This document shows positions 9,093 through 17,098 of a DNA stretch of 33,934 nucleotides, piece after piece. Origin of the DNA: Emcibacter sp. (GTDB lineage: Bacteria > Pseudomonadota > Alphaproteobacteria > Sphingomonadales > Emcibacteraceae); the NCBI GenBank assembly GCA_027019205.1, contig JALUWZ010000173.1, positions 1 to 33,934 on the forward strand, read 5' to 3'. Under the pieces are notes generated by a model. The model was not told where the DNA came from. It was given only the letters and a program-made list of their open reading frames with translations, and ran no database searches. The translations under genes were made by a program, and so were the position numbers. Numbering within the stretch: the stretch's first letter is position 1; each line of letters starts with the position of its first letter.

Positions 9093-9425
9093 GGGGTTCC
9101 AGATTGATTCATGTTAATTTCTGGTCCATATTACGCGATAATCTGCCGGAATCACAGGAAAACCTGTAGAAAAGTTATATTTTTCCTCTATTTTACTGTT
9201 AACTTAAATATTGGGTAATATTCATTAATATTATTATATTTCAACATGTTATACATGCCATTAGCATGCTTCCAGTGCGGTTAACCTTAATAATATCGCG
9301 AAAAACCCCTTGATTTTTTTATCTGGTTACTTTTTGTTAACCAGTAACGTTAATAATAGTTAACAGGAAATGGTTAACCGTAATAATTTAGATATTAACA
9401 TAATTAGAAAATGATAGGTATTTAC
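9093..9425. promoter_or_regulatory. AT-rich divergent control region between fliI and ctrA
   Basis: This 333-bp stretch has no gene. It is much more AT-rich than its surroundings and contains at least eight TTAA tetramers, most followed by C (for example 9199, 9281, 9337, 9360, 9374, 9395). TTAA is the CtrA half-site, but no pair here has the canonical 7-bp spacer. The closest is TTAA-N7-GTAA at 9204-9218 (7 of 8 positions). Two GANTC sites lie at its left end. The region most likely carries the ctrA promoters and perhaps the fliI promoter. CtrA autoregulation is an inference from known alphaproteobacterial practice, not a demonstrated site. Confidence 0.6.
9106..9153. promoter_or_regulatory. 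Two GANTC (CcrM methylation) motifs near the fliI start
   Basis: GATTC at 9106-9110 and GAATC at 9149-9153 match the CcrM target GANTC. In Caulobacter a GANTC site near the ctrA P1 promoter links transcription to replication-fork passage. Here the motifs are about 275-320 bp upstream of the ctrA start and only 14-61 bp from the fliI start, so either gene could be affected. The motifs are visible, but methylation and regulation are inference. Confidence 0.45.
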
Positions 9426-10127
9426 ATGCGTGTGCTGCTCATAGAAGATGATCCCTCCACATCCAAAAGTATTGAATTAATGTTATCAGCCGAAGGCTTT
9501 AACATCTACTGTACCGACCTCGGTGAAGAAGGCATCGACCTCGGCAAATTATATGATTATGATATTATCCTGCTGGATCTCAATCTGCCGGATATGCATG
9601 GCTATGATGTATTGAAGAAGCTGCGCCTGTCGAAGGTAACCACGCCTATTCTTATTCTGTCCGGCATGGGTGAACTGGAAAACAAGGTCAAGGGGCTGGG
9701 CTACGGCGCCGACGATTATCTGACCAAACCATTTTACAAGGAAGAACTGGTGGCACGGATACAGGCCATCATCCGGCGCTCCAAGGGCCATGCGGAATCA
9801 ATTATCCGCACTGGCAAGCTCTCCGTCAACCTTGATACAAAGACCGTCGATGTCAATAATCAACGGGTCCATCTGACCGGCAAGGAATATGCCATGCTCG
9901 AACTGCTGTCCCTGCGTAAAAGCACGACGCTGACCAAGGAAATGTTCCTTAATCACCTTTACGGCGGCATGGATGAGCCGGAACTGAAAATCATTGATGT
10001 TTTTATCTGCAAATTACGCAAAAAGCTGATGGCGATCTGCGGCGAAAATTATATTGAAACCGTCTGGGGACGGGGCTATGTGCTGCGTGATCCGGAAAAC
10101 ACAGATGACGTTGCCGTCGCCAGTTAA
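9426..10127 (+). CDS. ctrA: Cell-cycle response regulator CtrA
   Basis: CtrA is the OmpR-family master regulator of alphaproteobacterial cell cycle, motility and pole development. It binds TTAA-N7-TTAA. From the ATG at 9426 the protein begins MRVLLIEDD exactly as in known CtrA, with an AGG ribosome-binding site. The in-frame ATG at 9411 would add five residues without a ribosome-binding site. Receiver domain: acidic pair D8/D9, phosphorylation site D51 (LLDLNLPDM), Lys in DDYLTKPF. DNA-binding winged helix: HLTGKEYAMLELLSLRK and EPELKIIDVFICKLRKKL, both near-invariant in CtrA. The C-terminus reads DDVAVAS and so lacks the terminal Ala-Ala that ClpXP recognises in Caulobacter CtrA. chpT, its phosphodonor, is 6 kb away in this window. 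Confidence 0.97.
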   Translation: MRVLLIEDDPSTSKSIELMLSAEGFNIYCTDLGEEGIDLGKLYDYDIILLDLNLPDMHGYDVLKKLRLSKVTTPILILSGMGELENKVKGLGYGADDYLTKPFYKEELVARIQAIIRRSKGHAESIIRTGKLSVNLDTKTVDVNNQRVHLTGKEYAMLELLSLRKSTTLTKEMFLNHLYGGMDEPELKIIDVFICKLRKKLMAICGENYIETVWGRGYVLRDPENTDDVAVAS

Positions 10128-10169
10128 CGCTGTCAAAAGAATCTCCGGTAAATATAAAAATTTACCAAC

Positions 10170-10210
10170 ACAGAAAGGCCACACCGATTATCCGGTGTGG
10201 CCTTTTCTGT
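10170..10210. terminator. Bidirectional terminator between convergent ctrA and cheR
   Basis: A 13-bp perfect stem (AAAGGCCACACCG at 10174-10186 with its complement at 10193-10205) has a 6-nt loop. It is extended by ACAG/CTGT after one bulged T. The A-run on the left and T-run on the right serve both directions, fitting its place between two convergent transcription units. Confidence 0.9.
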
Positions 10211-10230
10211 AACGAAATTAACAAATATAT

Positions 10231-11070
10231 TTATCCCACCTTACGCAGTTGACCTGCATGATCAGCGGTCATATACATGCCGCGTTTACCGGATACGGGT
10301 TTGAATTTTTCGGTTAATCCAAGAACGGTTTCTGCGGCGCCGAGGAATAATGTTCCATCTTCGGCCATCTGTCCCCGCAGACGTTCCAGCACGTCGCTCT
10401 TGGTATCCTGATGGAAATAAATCAACACATTCCGGCAAAATACCACATCAAAAGTGCCAAGGGAGCGAAAGCTGTCCAGCAGATTAAACGGTCTGTAGGT
10501 CACCATTTTACGGATTTTTTCGGAAATCTGCCACATCTCGCCGGCCTGGGTAAAATATTTCATCAACAGTTTGATCGGCAGGCCCCTTTGAACTTCAAAC
10601 TGTGAATATACACCGGCCCGGGCCTTGTCCAGAACATCCTTTGACAGATCGGTGCCGATAATTTCAATATTCCAGCCCGCCAGCTGGGTCTCCATCTCAC
10701 TCAATATCATGGCCAGGGAATAAGGCTCCTGCCCGGTTGAGGCCGCCGCACACCAGATACGGATTCTTCTGGCATTTGCCCGTGCCTTCAACAGACCCGG
10801 CAGGACATCCGCCTTGAAAAGATCAAACGGGGTGCTGTCGCGGAAAAAGAAGGATTCATTGGTGGTCATCGCATCGGTGATCTCGCGCAGTAAATCCTCC
10901 TTGCGCCGCAGCCTGACCTCGTTAATCAGATCATCCAGTGTTTCCATGCCTTTCTTGCGGGCAATCGGGGTCAGGCGGCTCTCCAGAAGATAAACCTTGT
11001 TTTCCGACAAGACCAGGCCCGACCTTTCCTTCAGGATCTTGCTCAGCAGCTCAAAATCTTCTTTTCTCAT
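10231..11070 (-). CDS. cheR: Chemotaxis receptor methyltransferase CheR
   Basis: CheR is the SAM-dependent glutamate O-methyltransferase that methylates chemoreceptors for adaptation. The 279-aa protein has the all-helical N-terminal subdomain (MRKEDFELLSKILKERSGL) and the TTNESFFFRD loop. The SAM motif IRIWCAAASTGQEPYSLAM, the acidic ribose-binding IIGTDLS and the late motif DVVFCRNVLIYF all follow. Its ATG overlaps the cheB stop by 4 bp (ATGA), and it is the last gene of the che operon before the shared terminator. No C-terminal pentapeptide-binding or TPR extension is present. Confidence 0.96.
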   Translation of the reverse strand: MRKEDFELLSKILKERSGLVLSENKVYLLESRLTPIARKKGMETLDDLINEVRLRRKEDLLREITDAMTTNESFFFRDSTPFDLFKADVLPGLLKARANARRIRIWCAAASTGQEPYSLAMILSEMETQLAGWNIEIIGTDLSKDVLDKARAGVYSQFEVQRGLPIKLLMKYFTQAGEMWQISEKIRKMVTYRPFNLLDSFRSLGTFDVVFCRNVLIYFHQDTKSDVLERLRGQMAEDGTLFLGAAETVLGLTEKFKPVSGKRGMYMTADHAGQLRKVG

Positions 11071-12218
11071 GATGCCAGTCCCATCAGTTTTTCTTTGATT
11101 TTCCCGCCAATTTCATCAAGCGGATATATTCCACTGCACAGACCCGCTGTGCTGACTGCCCCCGGCATGCCCCAGACGACACTGGATTTTTCATCCTGGG
11201 CGATCAGGTTACCCCCGGCGGCCACCAGCTTGCGGCTGGCCTCAAGACCATCATGGCCCATGCCGGTCAATATGACGGCGAATACTTTTGCGCCATATAA
11301 TTCTGTCACACTCCTGAACATCGGCTCAACGGACGGGCGGCAGAAATTTTCCTGTGGTCCCTGATTGAGCGAGATAACATCCTGTCCGGACTTCTTCACC
11401 ACCGTCATATGATAGTCGCCGGGGGCCAGATAGACCTTGCCTTTTTCCAGTATATCGCCGTCTTCGGCTTCCTTGCAGTCAAATCTGGTGGCGCTGGTCA
11501 GGTGCTTTGCCAGAATGGCGGTAAAAGTTGGCGGCATATGCTGGGTGATGATCACCGGAACATCTGCCGACCCCAGATCTCTGAGAACTGCCAGCAGGGC
11601 CTGTGGTCCGCCGGTAGAACTGCCAATGGCCAATATTGAGACTTTGCCCGGTGAAAAGCGACGTTTTTCCGGCGTTTTACCAACATTCCCGACCGGCATG
11701 AGGTCCTTTTTGACCAGCGTTGTCTTGCCCCGGAAAATTTTGCCGCCATTGCGCAGCCTGCTGGCGGCGGCAATATTTATAACCTTGCTGATGATTTCTT
11801 CCTGAAAGCTCATTGATGAGGCAATATCACGGTTGCTTTCCGGCTTGGAAACATAGTCAGAAGCGCCAAGGGACAGGGCTTTCATGCTGATTTCCGCATT
11901 GCGTTTGGTCAGGGTTGAGGCCATCAAAACTTTAACTTTCGGGTTTATCTTGAAGAATTCCGGCAGGGCCGTCAATCCGTCCATGACCGGCATTTCAATA
12001 TCCAGAATGATAATTTCAGGATCATATCTGGCCATATTGTCCAGAGCAATCTTGCCATTGCCCGCTGTGCCGACAATCTGAATGGCGGGGTCCTCCGAAA
12101 GCCATCGGGACATCATACCCCTGATCACTGCTGAATCGTCAACGATCATAACCCGATATTGACCACTTCTTATATTCCGAGCCGAATTGCCCCTGTCTTT
12201 TATGGAAATACTGCTCAC
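11067..12218 (-). CDS. cheB: Chemotaxis methylesterase/deamidase CheB
   Basis: CheB demethylates and deamidates chemoreceptors when phosphorylated by CheA. The receiver domain covers about residues 22-145 (acidic pair D27/D28, phospho-acceptor D73 in ILDIEMPVMDG, K125). The catalytic domain follows from about 190, with the triad visible as S201 (IGSSTGGP), H227 (TQHMPP) and D323 (GMGHDG). At 383 aa it is complete. The start is a GTG immediately abutting the cheY stop, with AGGA inside the cheY end. No later start would keep the receiver domain intact. The stop overlaps cheR, so adaptation enzymes are translated together. Confidence 0.95.
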   Translation of the reverse strand: MSSISIKDRGNSARNIRSGQYRVMIVDDSAVIRGMMSRWLSEDPAIQIVGTAGNGKIALDNMARYDPEIIILDIEMPVMDGLTALPEFFKINPKVKVLMASTLTKRNAEISMKALSLGASDYVSKPESNRDIASSMSFQEEIISKVINIAAASRLRNGGKIFRGKTTLVKKDLMPVGNVGKTPEKRRFSPGKVSILAIGSSTGGPQALLAVLRDLGSADVPVIITQHMPPTFTAILAKHLTSATRFDCKEAEDGDILEKGKVYLAPGDYHMTVVKKSGQDVISLNQGPQENFCRPSVEPMFRSVTELYGAKVFAVILTGMGHDGLEASRKLVAAGGNLIAQDEKSSVVWGMPGAVSTAGLCSGIYPLDEIGGKIKEKLMGLAS

Positions 12219-12584
12219 TTAAATTAATCCTACCTGAGAAAATTTTGCTTCAATGATTTCACGGTCAAATGGTTTCATGATATATTCGTCGGCCCCGGCG
12301 GAAATCGCCGCGCTGATATGGCTCATATCATTTTCAGTCGTACAGAACACCACCACCGGCTTGTCACCCCCATCAGAAGCCCTCAGGTTTTTCAGGAAAT
12401 CAAGACCGTTCATCACCGGCATATTCCAGTCCAGAAGAACAACATCCGGCAGAGTCTCATGGCATGAATCCAGAGCATCCTGACCATCGACGGCCTCACG
12501 AATGTCAAAGTCAAGTTCCTCCAGAATACGTCGCGCCACTTTTCTGATAACTTTTGAGTCATCAACCACAAGACAGGATTTCAT
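12219..12584 (-). CDS. cheY: Single-domain chemotaxis response regulator CheY
   Basis: CheY is a stand-alone receiver that carries the phosphoryl signal from CheA to the flagellar motor, or acts as a phosphate sink. In the 121-aa protein the acidic pair D8/D9, phospho-acceptor D52 (LLDWNMPVMNG), the switch threonines in FCTTEN and K104 (IMKPF) are all present. LDWNMPxMNG is the CheY-like rather than transcription-factor version. A GGAG ribosome-binding site precedes the ATG. It lies between cheW and cheB in the operon. Confidence 0.94.
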   Translation of the reverse strand: MKSCLVVDDSKVIRKVARRILEELDFDIREAVDGQDALDSCHETLPDVVLLDWNMPVMNGLDFLKNLRASDGGDKPVVVFCTTENDMSHISAAISAGADEYIMKPFDREIIEAKFSQVGLI

Positions 12585-12640
12585 TTTTTATCTCCGAACC
12601 GAATTTAGTCTTATATCATCATTACATAAATATTGTTTGA

Positions 12641-13093
12641 TCAGGCCGCCACAGCCTGGCTTCTCTCAAAATTCAACAATTTTTCCACATCAAGAATAAC
12701 CAGCAATTCTCCCTCCAGACGAAAGATACCGCCGGATACCTCCTGCCAGCAGACATCCAGCGTCACAGGATTGCGTTCAAATGACTCTTCCGGAAATGAC
12801 ATGACATCCCCGACAGAATCAATCAGAAGGCTGTAGGGCTCCTCCTCATATTCAACGACAATGCTCATATTTTCACTATTCTCTTTCTGGTCCTCAAGTC
12901 CCAGACGTTTGCGTAAATCTATCGCGGTTACGATACGACCGCGCAGATTAAGCACCCCGGCAACAGCAGGCGGGGCCAGCGGGACGGCGGTGATTGCCTG
13001 TTCAGACAAAACATCATGCACCGACAGAACCGGAATGCCGCATAACTGTCCGGATAGCCGAAATGTCACAAAATCTCTGTTTTCATTTTCCAT
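12641..13093 (-). CDS. cheW: Chemotaxis coupling protein CheW
   Basis: CheW links chemoreceptors to CheA in the signalling array. It is a single CheW domain: FVTFRLSGQLCGIPVLSVHDVL, the NLRGRIVTAIDLRKRLGL signature, and the second barrel with YSLLIDSVGDVM. I chose the ATG at 13093 (150 aa), preceded by AAGGGA at a good distance. An in-frame TTG at 13111 would add six residues by translating the ribosome-binding site. The gap to the cheA stop is 23 bp. Confidence 0.94.
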   Translation of the reverse strand: MENENRDFVTFRLSGQLCGIPVLSVHDVLSEQAITAVPLAPPAVAGVLNLRGRIVTAIDLRKRLGLEDQKENSENMSIVVEYEEEPYSLLIDSVGDVMSFPEESFERNPVTLDVCWQEVSGGIFRLEGELLVILDVEKLLNFERSQAVAA

Positions 13094-13116
13094 TGTCTTT
13101 CCCTTTTCCAATATAT

Positions 13117-16100
13117 CTATGCTGCATTCTGTTTTCTGTTGATCTGGTCCATGATGGTGGTCATCAGGGTATCGCGTTCAAGTTTGACCACATAATCATC
13201 AAATCCGACCTCCCGGCCCCGGGCAAAATCTTTCGGTGTATGATGGGATGACAGGGCAATCATCGGCGTTGTCTGCCAGATTCCGCCAGACCGGACCTCT
13301 TCAGCAAAACTGAATCCGTCCATATCGGGCATTTCTATATCGCTGACGATAATATCAAAATCATTGCCTTTCTCCCGAAGAGCGAGGGCGGCTGCCGCGC
13401 TGTCCACCGCCGTAATTTTATACCCCGCCGCCGACAGGAGCGGCCTTATCATATTGAGGAAGAATTTACTGTCATCAATCAACAGGATCTCAGGCATATT
13501 CTGCGTGCTGGTATGGCCGGAAGTGCTGGATGACCCCAGCGTGCCAAAGGCCTTTTCAATATAATAGGCCACATCAATAATTTCCGTGGCATTGCCGTCA
13601 ATGACTGCGGTGCCCACCTGACCGTCAATTTCCGAGGAAAGCTCGATATCAATTTTATCCTCAAGAATATCGACAATCTCATCAACGGCGATACCCATTG
13701 TCCGGTCTCCGTCGGCAAAGACTAGAATTGGCTGTCGGCCTTCTTCCTTGAATTTCCGGCTGCTGTCAAGATTGACCAGCGGCATCAGGCGGCCCCGATA
13801 CTGATAGACCGGTTTGCCATCTGATGACTCGATATCCTTAACGTCAATTTCCTCAAGCCGGGCAACCAGAGACAGGGGAACAGCCCGATGACGGTTTTGC
13901 CCGGCGCTGAACAGCAGGATTGCCTCACGTTCATTTATAATACCCGATGGCATGATCTCTCCTTCCTCTCCCCCGAAACCGGAGGAATCGGATACCTTGT
14001 CGCTGATCTGGTTCACAATGCCGTTCGGATCAAGGATCATGATCACCTTGCCATCACCAAGAATGGTATTTCCGGCAAAGGTCTGTAAATCCCTCAGGAT
14101 AGGGGCCACCGGTTTGACGACGATTTCCTCGGTGTCAAATACCTGATCGACAACAATACCGAAAGTGAATGTCCCGACCTGGGTGATGACGATATAATCT
14201 TCCTGTTTTGTAATATCATTGCCGTCTTCGTCTTTTTCCGGCGCGCCAAGTCCGAGAATTTCTTCCAGCCGGACCAGCGGCAACAGCCGGTCGCGCAGAC
14301 GCAGGACCGGCGTATTATTGATATGTTCAATACTATGTTCGGAATCATTGGATGCCCGGACAAGTTCAAGGACACTGATCTGCGGAATGGCAAATCTGTC
14401 TTCCCGGCATTTGACAATCAGGGCCGATACGATGGCCAGCGTCAGGGGAATCTTGATGCTGAAACTTGTGCCTTTGCCTTCGATTGATTTAAGATCAACC
14501 GTACCGCCGATCTTTTCAATATTGCTCCGCACAACATCCATCCCGACACCGCGACCCGATACAGCCGTTACTTTTTCGGCAGTGGAGAAACCGGCATGGA
14601 AGATAAATCTCTGAATCTGGTTATCAGACATCTCATCCAGTTCTTCCTGGGTGGCAAGCTCATTCTTCAGGGCCTTGGCCTTCAGTTTCTCAACCGGCAG
14701 TCCCGCCCCGTCATCGGTGATTTCAATAATGATATGACCGCCCTCGTGAAAAGCATTCAGGCGGATGGTTCCGGTTTCCTTCTTGCCTGCCGCCAGACGG
14801 TCTGCCGGCATTTCAATGCCGTGATCGGCAGAATTGCGCACCATATGGGTCAACGGGTCCTTGATCATTTCCAGAACCTGCCGGTCAAGTTCAGTATCCG
14901 CCCCCAGCATCTGAAGATCAATTTTCTTGTTCAGTTCCAGCTGCAGATCACGAATAATCCTCGGCAGTTTGGCCCAGGCGTTGCCGACCGGCTGCATCCG
15001 GGTTTTCATGACCCCTTCCTGTAATTCAGTTGTACATTGACTAAGACGCTGCAAGGGAATGGAAAATTCGCTGTCATTGCTGTTGCGTAACAATTGCATA
15101 AGCTGGTTTCTGGTCAGCACAAGTTCACTGACCATCGTCATCAGGTCTTCCAGAACCTGAACATTCACCCGAATGCTCTGGTTGGCGATGCTTTTCTCCC
15201 CCGACTTGGCCCCGGCAGCAGATTTTGTATCAGATTCCGAAGGCTTGTTTTTAGCTTTGCTGCGGGCCTGCTCAAGAATATTAACTGCAATATCATCATA
15301 TTCCACCAGTACGGCATCCACATCCAATGGCGCCAGATCAACTTCCTCCAGTACCGATTGCAGCAATTTACGGACAGTCTCATTCTGTTTTTCTGTCATG
15401 CCGTGGGAAATGAAAGGTTCAAAGGCCGCAGAGATACTCGGGCCACTCTCGGCCTTTCCGGCAAGACAGGCGCTAAAGAAGTTGCCCATTTTATCCTTGC
15501 TGTCTCTTTTATTCACCCCCTCCATAAGGCCTTTGACGGAAATATCGGCAAATAACCGGTTATGGAACAGATGGACAATCACCTTGACCGCCTCGACGCC
15601 GCCAATACGCGTTAACAGGTCTTCCTGTTCGGATTCTGACTGTATTTCCTCTTCTGTATCATCCTCGTCATCCGGGCCGGGCGCGGCGGCAAAGGCGGCT
15701 TCGAGTTCTTCGAGGGAAACCTGTCCGGGTAATATCGTTGCGGGCTGTGTGATCTCCGGCATTTCTATTGCCGCTTCCTCTGCCGCAGGCGCTGCCACTT
15801 CAAGCTGCCCCCCCGAGGCCACGACATTCAACTGGCTGATAATATCGCTGTCATCGCCTTCCGGCTCCTGCTGTGTTGCCTCAAGGGCGGCCAGGATTTC
15901 CTTGATCCGGTCCAGAGCCGCCAGAATAAGTGTGACAGAATCAGACGTGACGGTAAGTTCCCCGTCCCGGTATTTTCCCAGCACATTTTCCCCGGCATGG
16001 GCCACGGTCTCAAGCCGTGGCAGACCAAGAAAACCACAGGTTCCCTTGATGGTATGAACCAGACGGAAGATATTGTCCAGAATGGGTTTGTTGGTCGGGT

Positions 16101-16185
16101 CCTGCTCCAGCGTGACCAGTTCAACATCGACTTCATCAATACTCTCCGCAGTTTCGGTCAGAAACTCATTCAGCAAATCATCCAT
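13117..16185 (-). CDS. cheA: Hybrid chemotaxis histidine kinase CheA with embedded globin-like domain, two CheW domains and receiver
   Basis: CheA is the central chemotaxis kinase. From the ATG at 16185 (AAGGG ribosome-binding site) it has 1022 residues, against ~650-750 usual. Order: Hpt (1-105; H44 in VHTIKGTCGF); acidic linker; truncated-globin-like domain (about 188-306) where P2 would lie; dimerisation helices (335-400); HATPase (N box MVRNSADHGIE 448-458, DDGAGLP 491-497, GRGVGMDVV 544-552); CheW-like P5 (585-725); a second, diverged CheW-like domain (about 752-880); receiver (897-1018; D904/D905, D949, K1001). Hybrid CheA proteins with C-terminal receivers are known in alphaproteobacteria. 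The globin-like insert is the unusual part. First gene of cheAWYBR, with chpT 163 bp upstream. Confidence 0.95.
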   Translation of the reverse strand: MDDLLNEFLTETAESIDEVDVELVTLEQDPTNKPILDNIFRLVHTIKGTCGFLGLPRLETVAHAGENVLGKYRDGELTVTSDSVTLILAALDRIKEILAALEATQQEPEGDDSDIISQLNVVASGGQLEVAAPAAEEAAIEMPEITQPATILPGQVSLEELEAAFAAAPGPDDEDDTEEEIQSESEQEDLLTRIGGVEAVKVIVHLFHNRLFADISVKGLMEGVNKRDSKDKMGNFFSACLAGKAESGPSISAAFEPFISHGMTEKQNETVRKLLQSVLEEVDLAPLDVDAVLVEYDDIAVNILEQARSKAKNKPSESDTKSAAGAKSGEKSIANQSIRVNVQVLEDLMTMVSELVLTRNQLMQLLRNSNDSEFSIPLQRLSQCTTELQEGVMKTRMQPVGNAWAKLPRIIRDLQLELNKKIDLQMLGADTELDRQVLEMIKDPLTHMVRNSADHGIEMPADRLAAGKKETGTIRLNAFHEGGHIIIEITDDGAGLPVEKLKAKALKNELATQEELDEMSDNQIQRFIFHAGFSTAEKVTAVSGRGVGMDVVRSNIEKIGGTVDLKSIEGKGTSFSIKIPLTLAIVSALIVKCREDRFAIPQISVLELVRASNDSEHSIEHINNTPVLRLRDRLLPLVRLEEILGLGAPEKDEDGNDITKQEDYIVITQVGTFTFGIVVDQVFDTEEIVVKPVAPILRDLQTFAGNTILGDGKVIMILDPNGIVNQISDKVSDSSGFGGEEGEIMPSGIINEREAILLFSAGQNRHRAVPLSLVARLEEIDVKDIESSDGKPVYQYRGRLMPLVNLDSSRKFKEEGRQPILVFADGDRTMGIAVDEIVDILEDKIDIELSSEIDGQVGTAVIDGNATEIIDVAYYIEKAFGTLGSSSTSGHTSTQNMPEILLIDDSKFFLNMIRPLLSAAGYKITAVDSAAAALALREKGNDFDIIVSDIEMPDMDGFSFAEEVRSGGIWQTTPMIALSSHHTPKDFARGREVGFDDYVVKLERDTLMTTIMDQINRKQNAA
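15268..15624 (-). other. Truncated-globin-like domain inside CheA (residues about 188-306)
   Basis: The segment EDLLTRIGGVEAVKVIVH with the following LFHNRLFADI and MEGVN, then FFSACLAG and the late helix start HGMTEKQNETVRKLL, lines up by eye along its length with group-I truncated haemoglobins such as mycobacterial trHbN: (D/T)(K/R)IGG, AxxxVV, FYxRVxAD, FFxGxN, FFxxxLGG, GITxxHF. By that alignment the B10 tyrosine is His (residue 208). The proximal F8 histidine position is Phe (about residue 258), with a His three residues later (261). It may therefore not bind haem in the usual way. The alignment is mine, made by eye, and needs a profile search. Confidence 0.72.
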
Positions 16186-16256
16186 AATTTTTACCCTTTT
16201 CCGCTCAACCAGATGAGCCACAATTGTTCACTCTTTCCCAAGATCAGGTAAATTGG

Positions 16257-16271
16257 TTAAAAAGCTGTAAA
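16257..16271 (-). promoter_or_regulatory. Near-consensus CtrA box upstream of cheA
   Basis: On the minus strand this reads TTTA-N7-TTAA followed by CC, seven of eight positions of TTAA-N7-TTAA. It lies about 72-86 bp upstream of the cheA ATG. CtrA control of chemotaxis genes is common in alphaproteobacteria, but with one mismatch in an AT-rich gap chance is possible. Confidence 0.35.
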
Positions 16272-16348
16272 AAGAGATAAAATGAATGGAAAATTATCTT
16301 AAAAAGAATCAGGCTACCGGGGCCTGGGGTATCAATGCGTCAGGGGCA

Positions 16349-16993
16349 TCACGGTTTTTCGATATCCTGACAGGCTATCCGGAGTGAAAAATCCTGGCCC
16401 TCACGCGGAATATAGTCGATGGTGCAGCCAATCCTTGCCGCCACCGTCGCCGCAAGGAATGCCGGGGCGGATTTCGTGGTAATCTCCTCCCCCTCCATCT
16501 CACCCAGAAGAGCCTCGCGCACGGAATCCTGGAAAATAACCTTGTCGCCCTGAACCGTCACCATCACCTCAAGGGGAGAATTCTCTCCATTGATGTCAAC
16601 CAGCAGTCTGCCACCCCGAACCAGACTTTCCCCGGCCACCAGTATCATATTCAGCATCAGCTTCAGCGCATCCTTGTCCATGCCGCCGATATCGGACGTC
16701 CAGTCAAGATCAATATTCCCCGCAGCATACAGTCCGCGCACCGCATTTTCTGCCTCGTTGAGCGGCACCTTTGCCCCAAATCCACCGGCGGAGCCAAAAG
16801 ACAGGCGGAAAAATTTTAGCCGGGCCGATGTCACCTCGGCGCTCTGGGCAAGAAGCTTCATAACCTCGACACGCATCCCGGCGTCATCTTCGTCATCCAG
16901 AATCTCCAGCCCGTTTGCGATCGCCCCGACCGGGCTGATCAGATCATGACACAGGCGGCTGCATAACAAGGCCGAGAACTCCATATCCTTCAT
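16349..16993 (-). CDS. chpT: Histidine phosphotransferase ChpT
   Basis: ChpT relays phosphate from the hybrid kinase CckA to CtrA and CpdR. The 214-aa protein has a dimerisation-helix hairpin with phospho-acceptor H16 in LLCSRLCHDLISPVGAIANGLE, the family hallmark. A degenerate HATPase-like C-terminal domain that does not bind ATP follows (no N box or G boxes are visible). Length and motif fit known ChpT. cckA itself is not in the window. The gene points toward cheA and could be co-transcribed with it or have a shared control region. The divergent neighbour is cysQ. Confidence 0.93.
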   Translation of the reverse strand: MKDMEFSALLCSRLCHDLISPVGAIANGLEILDDEDDAGMRVEVMKLLAQSAEVTSARLKFFRLSFGSAGGFGAKVPLNEAENAVRGLYAAGNIDLDWTSDIGGMDKDALKLMLNMILVAGESLVRGGRLLVDINGENSPLEVMVTVQGDKVIFQDSVREALLGEMEGEEITTKSAPAFLAATVAARIGCTIDYIPREGQDFSLRIACQDIEKP

Positions 16994-17098
16994 AAAAAAA
17001 CACTTTCTTTTTTAGCCCGTTAAGACATGACAATTGATAAATTGACCATATAATAGCCTTTCTGTAAAAACAATAGCCCCCAGCCGGAAAATAGCCCT

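Noticed and set aside
9204..9398. Perfect CtrA boxes in front of ctrA
   Set aside because: All TTAA pairs were checked for a 7-bp spacer and none is exact. Only half-sites and one 7/8 match remain, so no definite box is claimed.
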